A stretch of DNA of 64,000 nt from Chaetoderma sp. LZ-2023a (Eukaryota > Mollusca > Caudofoveata > Chaetodermatida > Chaetodermatidae): assembly GCA_034401795.1 (NCBI GenBank), contig CM067369.1, positions 141,958,681 through 142,022,680 on the forward strand, written 5' to 3'. The translations under genes were made by a program, and so were the position numbers. Below, one piece after another: positions 34,500 to 46,480 of this stretch. Below the pieces are notes generated by a model. The model was not told where the DNA came from and did no database searches. It worked only from the letters and a program-made list of their open reading frames with translations. Numbering within the stretch: position 1 is the first letter of the stretch; each line of letters begins with the position of its first letter.

Positions 34500-34930
34500 T
34501 CCTAAATTCCTGTCCATTTTGATGAGATTAGCCAGCCTGGAGTTGGGATCTCCACGCAAGACCAGTTGTCATCTAGCTGGAGTAGTAATTAATGGCGGAG
34601 ATCAGTTCTGCATCGAAGGAACCTAATATTGATGGATTCACTTTGGCTTTTTCAGCAGTTGGGCCATATGCATTGATTATGTGATACTTAGTGGTGGGAC
34701 ATTTTCGTGTTGGTATAGCCAGGTCGATTGAAGTATCCGAAACTAATGACATGTTCTAAAAGTCTTGGGCCGACTACAAAGCCCAAATCTCGATATTGAG
34801 ATTTCACACCTAAGACTTTCCTCTTTAATGTTACAGTCAGACCACATACATTCCCTGTTGCGATGATAAGCTTCTGGGAAGACCGCATTGTCTGAGGATG
34901 TCAACCACACTTTCTAGTTTGAAAATGGTT
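34500..34930 (-). mobile_element. LINE endonuclease fragment
   Basis: Minus-strand pieces resemble the middle of a LINE apurinic-like endonuclease: SISRFGLCSRPKTF, then a stretch aligning to ..RKCPTTKYHIINAYGPTAEK, and LRGDPNSRLANLIKMDRNLG near the usual GDFNAR motif. The pattern is spread over several frames. It ends next to the Gmr1-type LTR, so that element may have landed in a LINE whose RT half is 24775-25885. Homology recalled, not searched. Confidence 0.5.
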
Positions 34931-35197
34931 AGAATTTTAGACATAGTCAGAGTTGTCTCTGAAAGCGAGAGTTAGCCCGTATCCCTTGATGACGTTCGTT
35001 TCCTTACAAAGTTGGTACTTGCTAACAAAGTTGTACTTATGGAGTAGACCTTCGCAAATGTGTCGTCTTATCCCGCCGCCCGGCCCTATCCCGCCCCGTG
35101 TTCCTATCATCTTAATCCTTTCACTAGCATATAGAAGTTCTAGGAAAAATAACATTATCTCGTATTAATTGGGTAGTTCTGGCGTCCTTTTCATCCC

Positions 35198-35401
35198 CTA
35201 CTCCTGTGGAAAATTACTACGCCAATGGCCACTCATTACACACGAGTTACATTTTTCTATCTCGTATCGAAGGAGATCTCGTGAGGTCCGAATGCGTATG
35301 AGGAGAGTATTATGACCAGCCACACAGCACATTGTAGCGCATATCTGTTCAGCATCCGACTCATTATCCGGGGATATTCTTTGTATATGAGGTACATGCA
35401 A
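35198..35401 (-). other. Possible CCHC-like fragment
   Basis: A short minus-strand frame ends KCNSCVMSGHWRSNFPQE, which resembles a zinc knuckle with the last Cys replaced. Its position upstream of the LINE endonuclease piece would suit an ORF1 nucleic-acid-binding protein. Weak. Confidence 0.25.
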
Positions 35402-35694
35402 CGAGGTAAGCTACGATTGCATATGAATTTATTTGGTGTACCTAATGCGGTAATATCATTTTGATTGGGCGTATTAACAATTTTAAATCGCAGAAAAACG
35501 TATGTGTTTATTTTTTATAATCTTTGGTATTTGCGGCGGAGGGGGTTTCCTGCAGTACAGGTAAATGGTGTTGAAATACGAAATGCACAAAGCCCTTTCA
35601 CGCCGGGCAAAACATTTCTATGTAGTGGTCTTGAGAAATGTTCATTTATAGACCGAATGAAGACTAGTTTTGAAATTTTATCACTTGAATGACC
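35402..35694. other. No gene recognised; one family P palindrome arm
   Basis: AT-rich lead-in. GAATGACCGGCTCGGTGACTGG near 35688 with TTTTGAAATTTTATCACTT before it matches one arm of the palindromic MITE at 7602-7649. Confidence 0.5.
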
Positions 35695-36837
35695 GGCTCG
35701 GTGACTGGACCTCATGGCATCAGCAATCACCTATTCAAATATGCAAGTGGTATTATCTCAAAACCGATCATGTATTTAATGAATTCAGCTTTTATGCACC
35801 ACCTTCCCATCGACGCTGTAGGCCAAGGTACCATTATCGAAATACCCAAGCCCAAGAAGCCACCTGGCCCCAGCCAATCTGCAGCCCATTGTGCTCCTCA
35901 ACAGCATAAGCGAAACCCTATTCAATGTTACTCTATGTCGCATCCGAGACAAGATCGATAACTTCACCGGATCATATCAAAGTTGCTTCAAACGTGGACG
36001 CAGCTGCGTAGATATCGTATGGGCTCAACACATGCTTGTGTCGGTAGTCATGTCCAAACACTGATTTCCACAAAATGGGCATTGACATGTCACGAGTCTT
36101 CGACGCAATTAAACGCTCAAAGATCCTAGATGTACTACGCCAGGTCAGTTTCAATGAAGATGAACGACGACTAATGAGACTACTGCTTGCAGAGACCAAG
36201 CTGAGAGTATGAGTCAAGTCAGTGAAGTCTGTAGAGTTTTGGATATCAATCGGCTCCCAACAGGGAGATGGTCTATGTCCGGTGCTTTTCAACTGTTACT
36301 TTGCTGTTGAATTGAAATCCATGCGGGAAGGTGCCACAAGACCAAACCCACCAGTGTCAATACTGGATATGCCGTTAGAGATGGAATATGCTGACGATGT
36401 GGACTTCATAGACGAGGAAAAGAAACCCCTTGACAAACTTCTCACAATAGCTGCAAGCAAACTAAAAATTGAGAATCTCTTTATGAATGAATCCAAAACA
36501 GAGTTCACCCACATATACCTATCTACAAAGCATGAAACTAAAGAAAATGACGACCCATGACGACCCAGCTCGCGGCGGCGAACCATGGAGGAAAAGTACA
36601 ATCCTGGGCTCAATCCTTTGCAGTACTGATGATGTTGCTGCACGCTGCGTCATGGGGGGAACATAGCTTTCCAGTCCTTCTGGAAGCTACGGCTTCATAG
36701 ATAAAAAATGTCCTTGATAAAAAGGCTATGTTTATACAATGCAACATGCGTATCCTTGATGCTGTATAACTGTAACAGCTGGGCAGCTTCGAAGGCAGCT
36801 CTAGAGAAACTCGATTCCTGCCACCGCAAACACCTAC
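35695..36837 (+). mobile_element. LINE A, 5'-truncated copy: reverse transcriptase
   Basis: Non-LTR RT in order: HLFKYASGIISKPIMYLMNS; GTIIEIPKPKKPPGP; CFKRGRSCVDIVWAQHMLV; GIDMSRVFDAI-like segment; IGSQQGDGLCPVLFNCYFAV; the catalytic MEYADDVDFIDEEK; LSTKHETKEND; NCNSWAASKAALEKLDSCHR. YADD is intact, but the frame is broken at several points. It begins abruptly at ~35695, whereas the minus-strand copy continues further upstream, so it is 5'-truncated. At 36837 it is interrupted by the giant Ty3/Gypsy element and resumes at 55401. Confidence 0.82.
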
Positions 36838-37322
36838 TGTAGTTCGGATCGACCGGTCAGATACCAGCTGTACCAGCTAAGCTGGGTACACGCCGCCCGT
36901 CCTGGATTCGTTTCCTGAACACGCCCCCATGGATAGAGCCATAAGCATATATAGGCCTATGGGAGAGATAGCATGGCGAAAAATGACTATGTTCGTTAAA
37001 ACGCATGATGCGCATGCACGCACCAGGACGCTGTTTTTTGATAGAGCGGGTAGTTATGACCAAGATAGGATGGCGCTTTTAGTGTACCGAGATGGTACCC
37101 TGTAATCCTTATTAATTGCCTGTTCCCGTTAAATCTGGCATTAGTCAAGACCGGAATTCTACGGGCTTTTTAAATCTGTAAACCATTTCAAGATCGGTTA
37201 AGAAATGGCTGAGTTATCCACGAAAACTCTTCTTGATTATCTTCAAAATATTGCCGTGATGTCATAACCACGTGGACGCAAAACCCGAACATTCGGCTGC
37301 GTTATTATTAGCTACGCGCTGA

Positions 37323-37387
37323 TTGGCTGTTGCTCGAACAATGATTGGTTGGAGCATGCGCCTGTGACGTCATGAGGAGTATAAAAG
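37323..37387 (+). promoter_or_regulatory. LTR core promoter: CCAAT, CRE and TATA
   Basis: Two inverted CCAAT boxes (ATTGG near 37323 and 37343), TGACGTCA at 37365-37372 and TATAAAAG at 37380-37387. The 3' LTR keeps the CRE (52351-52358) and TATA (52366-52373). Spacing is typical of an RNA polymerase II core promoter; transcription would begin near 37410. Confidence 0.75.
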
Positions 37388-39168
37388 GAGACATGTTCCA
37401 GTGATCGAGAGCGTCCTTGGCCAGGGGCCGAACAGGTTGGACCTGTACCAGCTGCGATCGACAGATATTACGCATATGACTTCAGTTTCTGTCTCTCTCC
37501 CGTAGCTAGCAGTAGCCAACCCACCACAGTAAAAACAATTTTGTAACTCCCCATTTACGGGAGTAAATTTGACCTTCTGATTATTGTTCACGAATATCAA
37601 TATCTACCCCGGAACACAAATTTGCGGTGAGGCCTTTACGGCCTGAATATGTGAGTCTACAGATGTAGAGGCAGGATGTTCTTTGATGGATGACTCGCTG
37701 GATCTGCCGGCCACGCCTAAAAGTGGTATTTCAACCGTCCCCGCACTAATATCATGTGGGTTCTTTTGACTTTCGACCGCAGCAAGTGAACTCTGCCCAG
37801 TGCGTCTTCAGAGCTGGCTGACGTACCAAGCACCGTGAAGCTTTGTTTTGTATCTTCATTCACATCTGACAACCCCTGCTTGTGATCGGGTTGTTTACAC
37901 CTTCCATCCATGCCATCGGTGTACGGGAACTTTCTTCACCACCATAGTACTATCGTATCTTTTGCTGACTGCTCATTAGACATTCTATTAGGCTAACAGC
38001 ACTAAGTGATGTACTCCTGCCATGAGTGTTCTTGCGGGAGTCTTGTTTGCGGAAAACAGCGTGCGGGAACAAACCTGCGGGAACTTTCCAGCTTCCGGAG
38101 AGCGCATCATATCACGTCGACTATGGATTGACGTATCAATTTCAGTAACACGGTAGCCTAACTTAAGAATGACTACCAAGTATTCAAGTAACTGTACTTC
38201 ATAGTTTAATTATTTCTCTATATGTATTTCGGTAATTATATTGTATCCGTAAGAACGGCCCCGTTGACTAAAAGGAACCGTAATGGTCTTAGGACCGCTA
38301 ATTACAATTTCTGTATCTGTTTATAATTATTCTCATTTTCCTCAATGTGTTGCTAACCGCACTATAGTAGGTTCGTTAACCTGTACTAATAGATATATAT
38401 ATATATATAAATCTGATCATTTGATACCATATTGATTGTTCTGGTTACATTATGTATATATATATATATATATATATAGCCAGTGGCCATCCGTTCATAT
38501 GTTTTGCTTATTCATAGAAAATATAGAACTGCAGTGCACGTAGGAAACACTATACAGCAACACTTATATATGCAGCACTTTCTCCCGCCACCAACAATTT
38601 ATCACTCAGGTCGCTGTCCGTGCTATAACTCTGTTTAGCCCGGCATGCTACCGACTAGACCCTTTCTATTCAGCTCAATAGGATAGGTTCAAAATGATTA
38701 GAGACACTTTCTTCATTACATACTCTGTAATATACTCTTCTTTTCCGATAGTGCGATAATCTAGCCCCGCACTCCAGTAAGACTCATAACTCTAAGATTT
38801 TGTCTCTCTTCGTGTTCCACTCAGCCTTGTGGCTTCTTAATTGATTGGATGTCCCCCTCCACACCATGGGCTGGTCCGACTCTGGGAAACTATTGAGGTT
38901 TACGAGCGGTGATGGCCAGGGTGCGATATCACACACATTCCCATGTATCTTTGGATACCTAGTAGTTAGCACTTTAAGCCAATGTAGGAAGGCACTGCGA
39001 ACACATGTATTAATTATTATTTTATTTACTAAACTAACCTCCCGCACCGCAGTGCAAAACAGGGCAACTTGTATATAAACCTAACGACAGGTTAAACGGT
39101 TAGTTCCATAGGAGCCGGTGATGGGCGAGATACATATCCCCAACTGAATTCTGTTAGAATGTCTGGGC

Positions 39169-39432
39169 ATGATATTTAGATCTGCCACGCCCTTGCGGGA
39201 AGGACATTTACGGTGGGTATTCGTCTCTCTTACCCTCACCATAACGATAGAACAATGGTCTAATAATGCTTTCGTGAAATGTAACTCATGGAACGTTTTA
39301 TGTGGTTACGGGGCGGGATGTCCGGATTCTTATCCAGTTTGGAGATCTTGCTACATAACATGTATGAGCGCTGTCTTTAGTATTGATGTCTTAGGGCATC
39401 TGTTCTCCATGACAGCTGTGTGTAATGGCTAG
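39169..39432 (+). other. Open frame inside the 5' LTR, 87 codons
   Basis: Opens MIFRSATPLREGHLRWVFVS and is Cys-rich toward the end (KCN, LCGYGAGCPDSY, SCYITC, VCNG). It is not recognised. The homologous frame in the 3' LTR differs by one residue over the same length and is open slightly further upstream. It lies in the least-diverged block of the LTR pair. It could be chance, or an LTR-encoded protein as known for MMTV. Confidence 0.3.
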
Positions 39433-40442
39433 GTAGATATCAGCCAGTTGCGGCCTAAAATAATTCTTGTTTAGAAAACAACTAAAAGCGAATTAAGCAA
39501 AGCAGAAAGCCCGCATAAATAAAGTGGCAACTACTAATTCAGCATACCAAGAATCACATAAGACGGTGACGAGGGAATCCATTGGGAATCGCCCATCCCG
39601 TCTTCACATAAAACAGTACGCACCCCTATAGTCATAATATCATTAGGTATGGTCTTTTCTTTCTCAAGCATTTCTGGTTGAAATATTAGTGGGCCCATTT
39701 TTGTCTACTATTCTTCTCCCGCTTTAAGCAATGGCGACACCTTCCCGAGACGGAGGACCGCATGAGGCACTTGCCTCTCACAAGGATTCAGCGATGACGG
39801 TCCACACCAGGATAATACTCCTCACCCAAACTAGCACTAGGAGTAGTGCCTGCGTGAGGCACATAACTTCTTCGTCCGAGATAACCTTCTTCCTTTCAGC
39901 TTAGAGGTATAATAACTTATATTAAGTTAAATAGCTACGTCTCGCGTACGGGAGCCTCCTTTGCGGGGATACCTCTGCGGACCTACGAGTCCGTGTGGTA
40001 CCTCCGGGAGCCCCATGTTTAACAGTTCATCTACCTGTCTCTATGTCTCGTATTTTCGTATGCTCTTACTGTAGTATTATCTAGCATATTTATAATTGTT
40101 TAGGTAAACTCATTGTGTAGACTTATATTTTTAGGCCACCAAATCAAATCTTGTAAGTCCATAGATCACGAAATTGCTATGGACAGGCATACGGGTGACA
40201 CAAATTCTTGGGATGAGACAGTTATGTTTAATGTTCGCGACGATGGTCGCATGGCCCCCACCAGAACGATTGAGTTCCACCGGCCTTAGGAGCCGGTTTT
40301 TGTTTCCCACAGGGCAGTCTCGTACAAGGTCCATCACCCCGTGACCGGATGCTAACCAGTGTCATCACTCATCATGCACTTGCGGCATGGCGAGTCGACA
40401 TGATACACCGGAACAGCCTGACACTACCCGGCGAGCTACAGG

Positions 40443-40465
40443 TGGCGCCCGATGTGGGGCTCGAA
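40443..40465 (+). promoter_or_regulatory. Primer-binding site, tRNA-Lys
   Basis: TGGCGCCCGATGTGGGGCTC lies 2 bp after the 5' LTR. It complements the 3' end and T-arm side of animal tRNA-Lys(CUU) (..GCCCCACGTTGGGCGCCA, from memory) except for about three central bases, which would prime minus-strand DNA synthesis. Confidence 0.75.
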
Positions 40466-42230
40466 GAACATCAATAGTAACCCGCAGCGAACATATAATG
40501 AGCTCAGTTCTATACCATCTCCATTTAGCGACGACTCCTTCGATCAAGAGGTAGCGTCCTATGATGGATTCTCAGTGCACATGCTCACCGACTATGCCAG
40601 AAATTCAGCTGGATCAACAACCCCGTACTATAACCTGTTTTCGTCTGTTAGCGATGGCACATTTCGAGATGCCTCACAGGCCGGAACGGAGTTCAGAACC
40701 ATATCGGACGTCCGCGACAGGCCAACACCAACAGGGCCGAATCGTGGGCGACTCCAACAAAGACCCGATTACTGGCATATATACAGCCCTTCAGATTAGT
40801 ATCGTTCACCTGTGTCATCTACAGAAACCATATGGCCGGGTGATAATCCACAATACAGACAACCTCCGGCACCGCTCCCTTCCAGCGCTATACTCAAGGG
40901 GATCACCGCGGCATTATCGTGAGGAATCGGCACCACCATTTCGCCGGTATATCAGTCATGCAACACATCACGACTGTCAGCCGACTGCACCACCACCATA
41001 TGAGGAATGTCAGTCCTCACCTCGGGAGGAACGACTGCGCAATCTTCACAACAATCCGCCTCCCATCCATAGACCCATGCCGGTCTATGGCTCTACAAAC
41101 GGGGTGGACTCATTAAATTGGAAATCTGGGCATCGGAAAACACCAACACCACTGGCACCTGCACCACAACCAACCTCAGCATATTCATCAACTTCCCAGA
41201 TACCCGCACCACCCGGTTTTCAGCCACTGCATTCTTCCCGCGGTCTTGGCCGAGTCATCCTCCATTCCGAGTTTAGTGGGGAGACTGGACCAATTATAAG
41301 ATACAGTTCGAAATCATAAGTCGGACTAGCCGCTGGAATCATCGGCAAATGGGTCAATATCTTACCGCAAAGCTTTCGGGAAAATCCCTCCAAGTTCTTG
41401 CGGATCGGGGAACTGATTACACACCCACATACACACAATTGGAACGAGCACTGATGGAGCGATTTGGCGACACAGCCCTCGGTGAAACCAGTCGTCTTCA
41501 ACTTAAAAATCTCCAACGACGCGCAGGAGAAGCTCTTCCCGAGTTAGCTAGCCGAATCAGGAGGCTAGTCACCCACGGATATCCGAGCACCAATACGGAG
41601 GGCGTGATTCATTTCCATCTCGATACTTTCATTGATGCATTAAGCGGTGAACCCACCCTGAAAGAAAAACTATTTCTCGGCGACCACGGGAGTTTGGCCC
41701 AATTAATGGCAACCACGGTTCGCATAGAGAACTTTCTGGAGTGGGAGAAGAGTAACCGACGCCAACTCCATCCTATCAACGAGATAGAGGGTGCAGCTAT
41801 CGCCCCACCCGCTAGTGCTCCCCCAACTTCATCAACACTGGCCACACAAACACCACCCCCACCAGATGTGCAGAATTCCAGTCAAAATCAAGCACCTGGA
41901 GGAAGGGGGCGTACCTGTAGAGGAAATTACAATGGGCCCCCCAGGCGCAGGAACCAGCGAAACAACAACAACGGCAACATGAGAGAATGTATAGACGAGA
42001 CTAACAAGCAAATCTCCGCACTCACCAATTCAGTTACAACACTTAGCACCAACCTCGCCACCACACAGTTTAGGACAGCAAACACCACGAGCACCGCACC
42101 ACCACCGAACACCTGTTTCGGATGCGGTCAGGCAGGACAATGGAGGAAGCGGTGTCTTAACCGACCTCCCTCTACAACGCCTGCTCCCGACCACAGCACA
42201 CTGCAACCAGAGAAACAGTCAAACTCCTAA
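40452..42230 (+). mobile_element. Giant element: gag region
   Basis: Fossil gag: a Pro/Ser/Thr-rich N-terminal part after the primer site, a capsid-like helical part (ERALMERFGDTALGETSRLQ, IRRLVTHGYPS, FIDALSGEPTLKEKL) near 41440-41680, a Pro/Asn-rich linker, and the zinc knuckle CFGCGQAGQWRKRC near 42115. The capsid-to-knuckle stretch is open from 41349 to 42230. Confidence 0.8.
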
Positions 42231-43069
42231 AGGCACCGAATCACAGCGAGCTACTTCGGTGCCCATATTGCCTCCCGGTTCAACTGCAGCTTTCTTGCAA
42301 CAACGTTCAGTAGCCAACCATCATCCACAGAAATCAGCTTTCACACCGACACCAAAATGCACGACTTCACATATGTCAGTGCCTACGTTGCCCCCCCCCC
42401 CCATCCGCAGCAATGACAGCCCCCTCTTTCTCCACACACGACAAGCCTTCTTTCCTATGTAAAACGGCAGTAGTAGGTTGTAGCACCTCCGCTGAACCAA
42501 CGTGTTTGCAAGCACCACATCCTGCCACCAAGACACAGATTCTCGGTGTCCTTTTGGTGGTATGAAGAACACCACCCCATCCAGCATCATCTCCCGCATC
42601 CACAGACAGTAGCGACTCAGGAGAAATGATTCACTCCGCCTCATGGATTTACATGCACCGACATAGATGGAGAAACGCACGTCCTTGGCGACATCACTGT
42701 TTCTTCTGTGCTTCACCAAAACATCCTATGAAGCATTGCAGGAAATGGCTTGCACAGGTAGAGCTTATCCATTATCCCGTACGTGCCGCCGTCTACACTA
42801 ATACCGCCTACACAGAAACGGCAACAACACCACCACCATTGATACCCCCAGCTCTGCCTTCAGCGCAGTCTTCACACCACCGGCGATGGCGAACTGGCCC
42901 TTTCCCCACTCAGCCATCTACAATATTACAAGAAGCAATACGGAAACAGTCGGAATACATACAGAGTGATGCTGCTCCAACGCCATTATCGCAGACAGCA
43001 TCATTGGAAACTCTTCGCAGGTACATAGCAAAGTAATATACAAATGTGCCTGTCTGTTTAGTGGAGTTT

Positions 43070-43530
43070 CCACCAGTGCCACCGTCGATACCGGTGCTTC
43101 TATTACAGTATTTAACCAGCGCTTATATGAGACCATCCCACCTCATAAGAAGCCTCCCCTTAGGCCTACAAACATTTAACTACAGACGTCTATGGGAGTG
43201 GATGTACCCGTAGCTGGTGTAGTCAATTTAGTTATCCAAATAGAGGAGATGCAATTCATTCAGCGAGTTGTCATTGCCTCTATTCATAACGATGCCCTAC
43301 TTGGCTCTGATTTCCTCAGTCCCAGCGAAGCCATTATACACTGCAGACAACAGGAACTCGACATACACGGCCGACGAATACTTCTCAGACCAGCATCGTC
43401 ATTGTATGATACATGTGCCGTAATATTATCAAGTACTGCCACAATTGAGCCGGGACAGGGACAGATCTTATGGGCCACCGCACCACAGTTAGGAAGCAAC
43501 ACACATCGCCATGCTGGAACCCGATCCTGA
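43070..43530 (+). mobile_element. Giant element: protease
   Basis: Retropepsin-like part of the fossil: ATVDTGASITVF near 43080, then VVIASIHNDALLGSDFLSP and a DIHGRRILL end. The DTGA active-site motif is visible. Confidence 0.8.
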
Positions 43531-43979
43531 TCATATGATCGCCTCACAATGCGCAAGTCGCCGCATCATAATAGACACTACTAATAGGGAAAAGATACCT
43601 TTTAGAGTGTTCAATGGTACTGCAGATCCCATCACTCTGGGACCCGGAGTACGCTGCGGCCATTTAGTGGACATAATCTCATTGGAATTACCTGCACTTG
43701 CTGACACACCACTGCAAATGACTGATGATTTACCCGAACATTTACATGATTTGTATCTACATGCCACCGTTGGATTACTGCAATCACAGAAACAAGAAAT
43801 TCGGAAACTACGACATAAATATCGTGATAGTTTTTCCTCCGGAGACATGGATCTCGGAGAAACTCATCTCGTATAACACTCCATCGATACAGGCAATAAT
43901 CACCCTGTAGGACAACTGGTACGACGTCTTCCCATTCACAAGGAAGCGGAAGCACACCAACAAGTAAGCACACTAACAA

Positions 43980-44656
43980 GTGAACGGCATGTTGTGGACG
44001 GGTATTATTGAACCCTCAGCATCTCCATGGGCTAGCCCTATAGTGCTAGCAGGCAAAAAGGATGGAACCTTGCGGTTTGGCATCGACTACCACCACCTTA
44101 ATAATCTTAGCTTTAAGGATGCTTATCCATTACCACGGATAGATCAGGCCTTGGATTCCTTGTCCGGAGCCAAGTGGTTTTGTACCCGTGACTTAGCTAG
44201 CAGTTACTGGCAGGTAGCATGGACGAGGCTGACATGGAAAAGACCGCATTCGTTTGTAGGGATGGCCTTTTCCAATTCCACAAGATGCCCTACGGGTTGT
44301 GCAACGCTCCCGGAACTTTTGAACGACTCATTGAGCAGGTATTAACTACCCTGCAATGGGAAATCTGTCTCTGTTACATCGATGACGTAATAGTCTTTGG
44401 ACCCACGTTTGAGCAAACCTTGATCAATTTGGACACCGTGCTATCAAGATTCTGCATGGCAAATTTGAAACTCAAACCAAAGAAATGTCATCTCTTAAGC
44501 CAGAGCGTTGAGTTCCTGGGACACGTCATATCCGCTGATGGAGTGGCTACTCAGCCATCAAAATCTAAGGCAGTAGCAGAGTGTCCTCGGCCCTCTTCAG
44601 TTACGGAGACATGGAGTTTTCTTGGCCTATACCAGTACTATCACCATTACATCTGA
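43980..44656 (+). mobile_element. Giant element: reverse transcriptase
   Basis: Ty3/Gypsy RT part of the fossil: IIEPSASPWASPIVLAGKKD, FGIDYHHLNN, YPLPRIDQALDSLSGA, KTAFVCRDGLFQFHKMPYGL, catalytic CYIDDVIVFG, EFLGHVISADGV. Confidence 0.88.
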
Positions 44657-44699
44657 CATTTCAGCGAGATTGCTTCACCCCTCTACAAGATCACCGAGA

Positions 44700-45355
44700 A
44701 AGATCGACCATTTGAGTGGACGAGTGAGTGTGAAGGCTCCTTCAGGGCACTGAAGGAACTCTTGACGACCACCCCGATTCTTGCTCACCCTAATCCAAAC
44801 CTCGATTTCATCTTAGACACTGATGCATTAGCTTTCGCTATTGGCGCAGTTCTATCTCAGGTCACCAAAGACAGAACAGAGCAGGTGTTGGTTTATGGTT
44901 CGCGTACTCTGAATAAAACGGAGAGAAGATACGCAACCACCAAGCGAGAACTACTGGCGGCGGTCCATTTCGTCAAGTACTATAAACACTTTCTGTGTGG
45001 GCGCCCTTTTACACTCCGTACAGACCATGCCTCACCACGATGGCTCAGGAACTTAAAAAATCCGGAGGGCCAGGTAGCGAGATGGCAGGAATCCCTGCAG
45101 GCCTATAACTTTAACGTTGTTCACCGTCCAGGCAAATTGCATGGAAATTATGATGCCCTTAGTAGAATCAGCGTGGAAGCTGAACACGAAGAGGCCGCCA
45201 CCGTGACACAGTCAACACAGCCATCTCCGGAGTTCCCCACATTGAGGTGCGCAGAGAGGAAGAGAAAATTGCACACCACCAAACAACAGAATAGCAGACA
45301 CGAAATATATACGCATGGATTCAGGAGGGAGTACGTCCTCCTAACGAATCGGTAA
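44700..45355 (+). mobile_element. Giant element: RNase H
   Basis: Fossil part: FILDTDALAFAIGAVLSQV, VYGSRTLNKTERRYATTKRE, FLCGRPFTLRTDHASPRWL and VHRPGKLHGNYDALSR, the usual Ty3/Gypsy RNase H order. Confidence 0.88.
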
Positions 45356-45369
45356 CACCTCTATCCACC

Positions 45370-46480
45370 ATGGCAAAATATTATTACCAAGGGTACGAAG
45401 AATGTCAATTAATAAATAACGTTCTATATACTAATGACCGTTTGGTAGTCCCAGAAAGTTATCGTGAACTTATATTGAAACAACTACATGGTGACGCCGG
45501 GCATCTGGCCATGGAAAGGACTGTTACCCATATCAAATTGAGATTCCACTGGATCAGGATTCGCGATAGTGTCATGGCATGGGTTGCCAAATGTATCCCA
45601 TGCCAAAAATGCGCTGTTGGCCAACACCATATCGCACCATCTCAAATTAAGATTGTTGGTGCACCGTGAGAGCGAGTGGCTATCGACGTGCTCGGACCCT
45701 TGAATATGACAGATGATGGAAATAAATACATCCTCGTATTACAGGATTATTTTACGAAGTGGGTATTTGCTCTGCCAGACCAGGAGGCATCTACCATAGC
45801 GGAGGTCTTGGCCAGCAATGAGTTCTGCCGCTTTGGTATGCCTTATGAGTCGCACTCTGATCAAGGAAGTAATTTTGAGAGCAGGCTCATATCAGAGCTC
45901 TGAAAATTATTCCATATCTTCAAGACAAGGACAACTCCATACAAGCCCCGAAGTGACAGGATGGTAGAGAGGTTCAACAGAACTCTCGTGGAGATGCTTA
46001 CCAAGGAAACACGCCTTGATTGTAGGGATTGGGACCTACGGCTCACATATGTACTCATGGCTTACAGTACATTCCAGCACGGGATACACCCCTGCTCGGT
46101 TAATGTTAGGTCGTGAATTAGCCTTACTCCTTGATCTGGCCATGCCACGAATACCAGGAGAGAAAAATTCACCATCTCTCTATGTCGAACTCTTGCGGCA
46201 AAGGATACAACAGGCCCATGAATTAGTGAGAGAAACCCTATCCACCGCACACCGGCGGCAAAAGACATGGCACGACCGGAGGGTGCATGGAGATCCATAT
46301 GAAGCAGGAAGAATGGTTTGGGTACATGATTCAGGCCAGTCTGCAAACGTGCCAAGTGAACTGAGTTACCAGTGGAAAGGCCCCTATGTGGTAGTAGGTA
46401 AGACGTCGGACGTGACCTACCGTATCCGTGCTTTGGATGGCCTGACCTCAGTCATCCACTTCGATCGTCTTAAACCTTGT
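45370..46480 (+). mobile_element. Giant element: integrase
   Basis: Fossil part: zinc-binding HGDAGHLAMERTVTHIKLRF..CIPCQKC; core AIDVLGPLNMTDDGNKYILV, SHSDQGSNFES, MVERFNRTLVEML; C-terminal segment YQWKGPYVVVGKTSDVTYRI and HFDRLKPC. No chromodomain recognised. Confidence 0.88.

Larger units (their letters stand above)
36838..40440 (+). repeat. 5' LTR of the giant element (3.6 kb)
   Basis: Starts TGTAGTTCGG and ends GGCGAGCTACA. Carries promoter motifs near 37323-37387, a TA-rich tract at 38390-38480 whose length differs from the 3' LTR, AATAAA at 39518, and an open frame at 39169-39432. Several TGCGGGA / TCCCGCA motifs are scattered along it. Confidence 0.92.
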
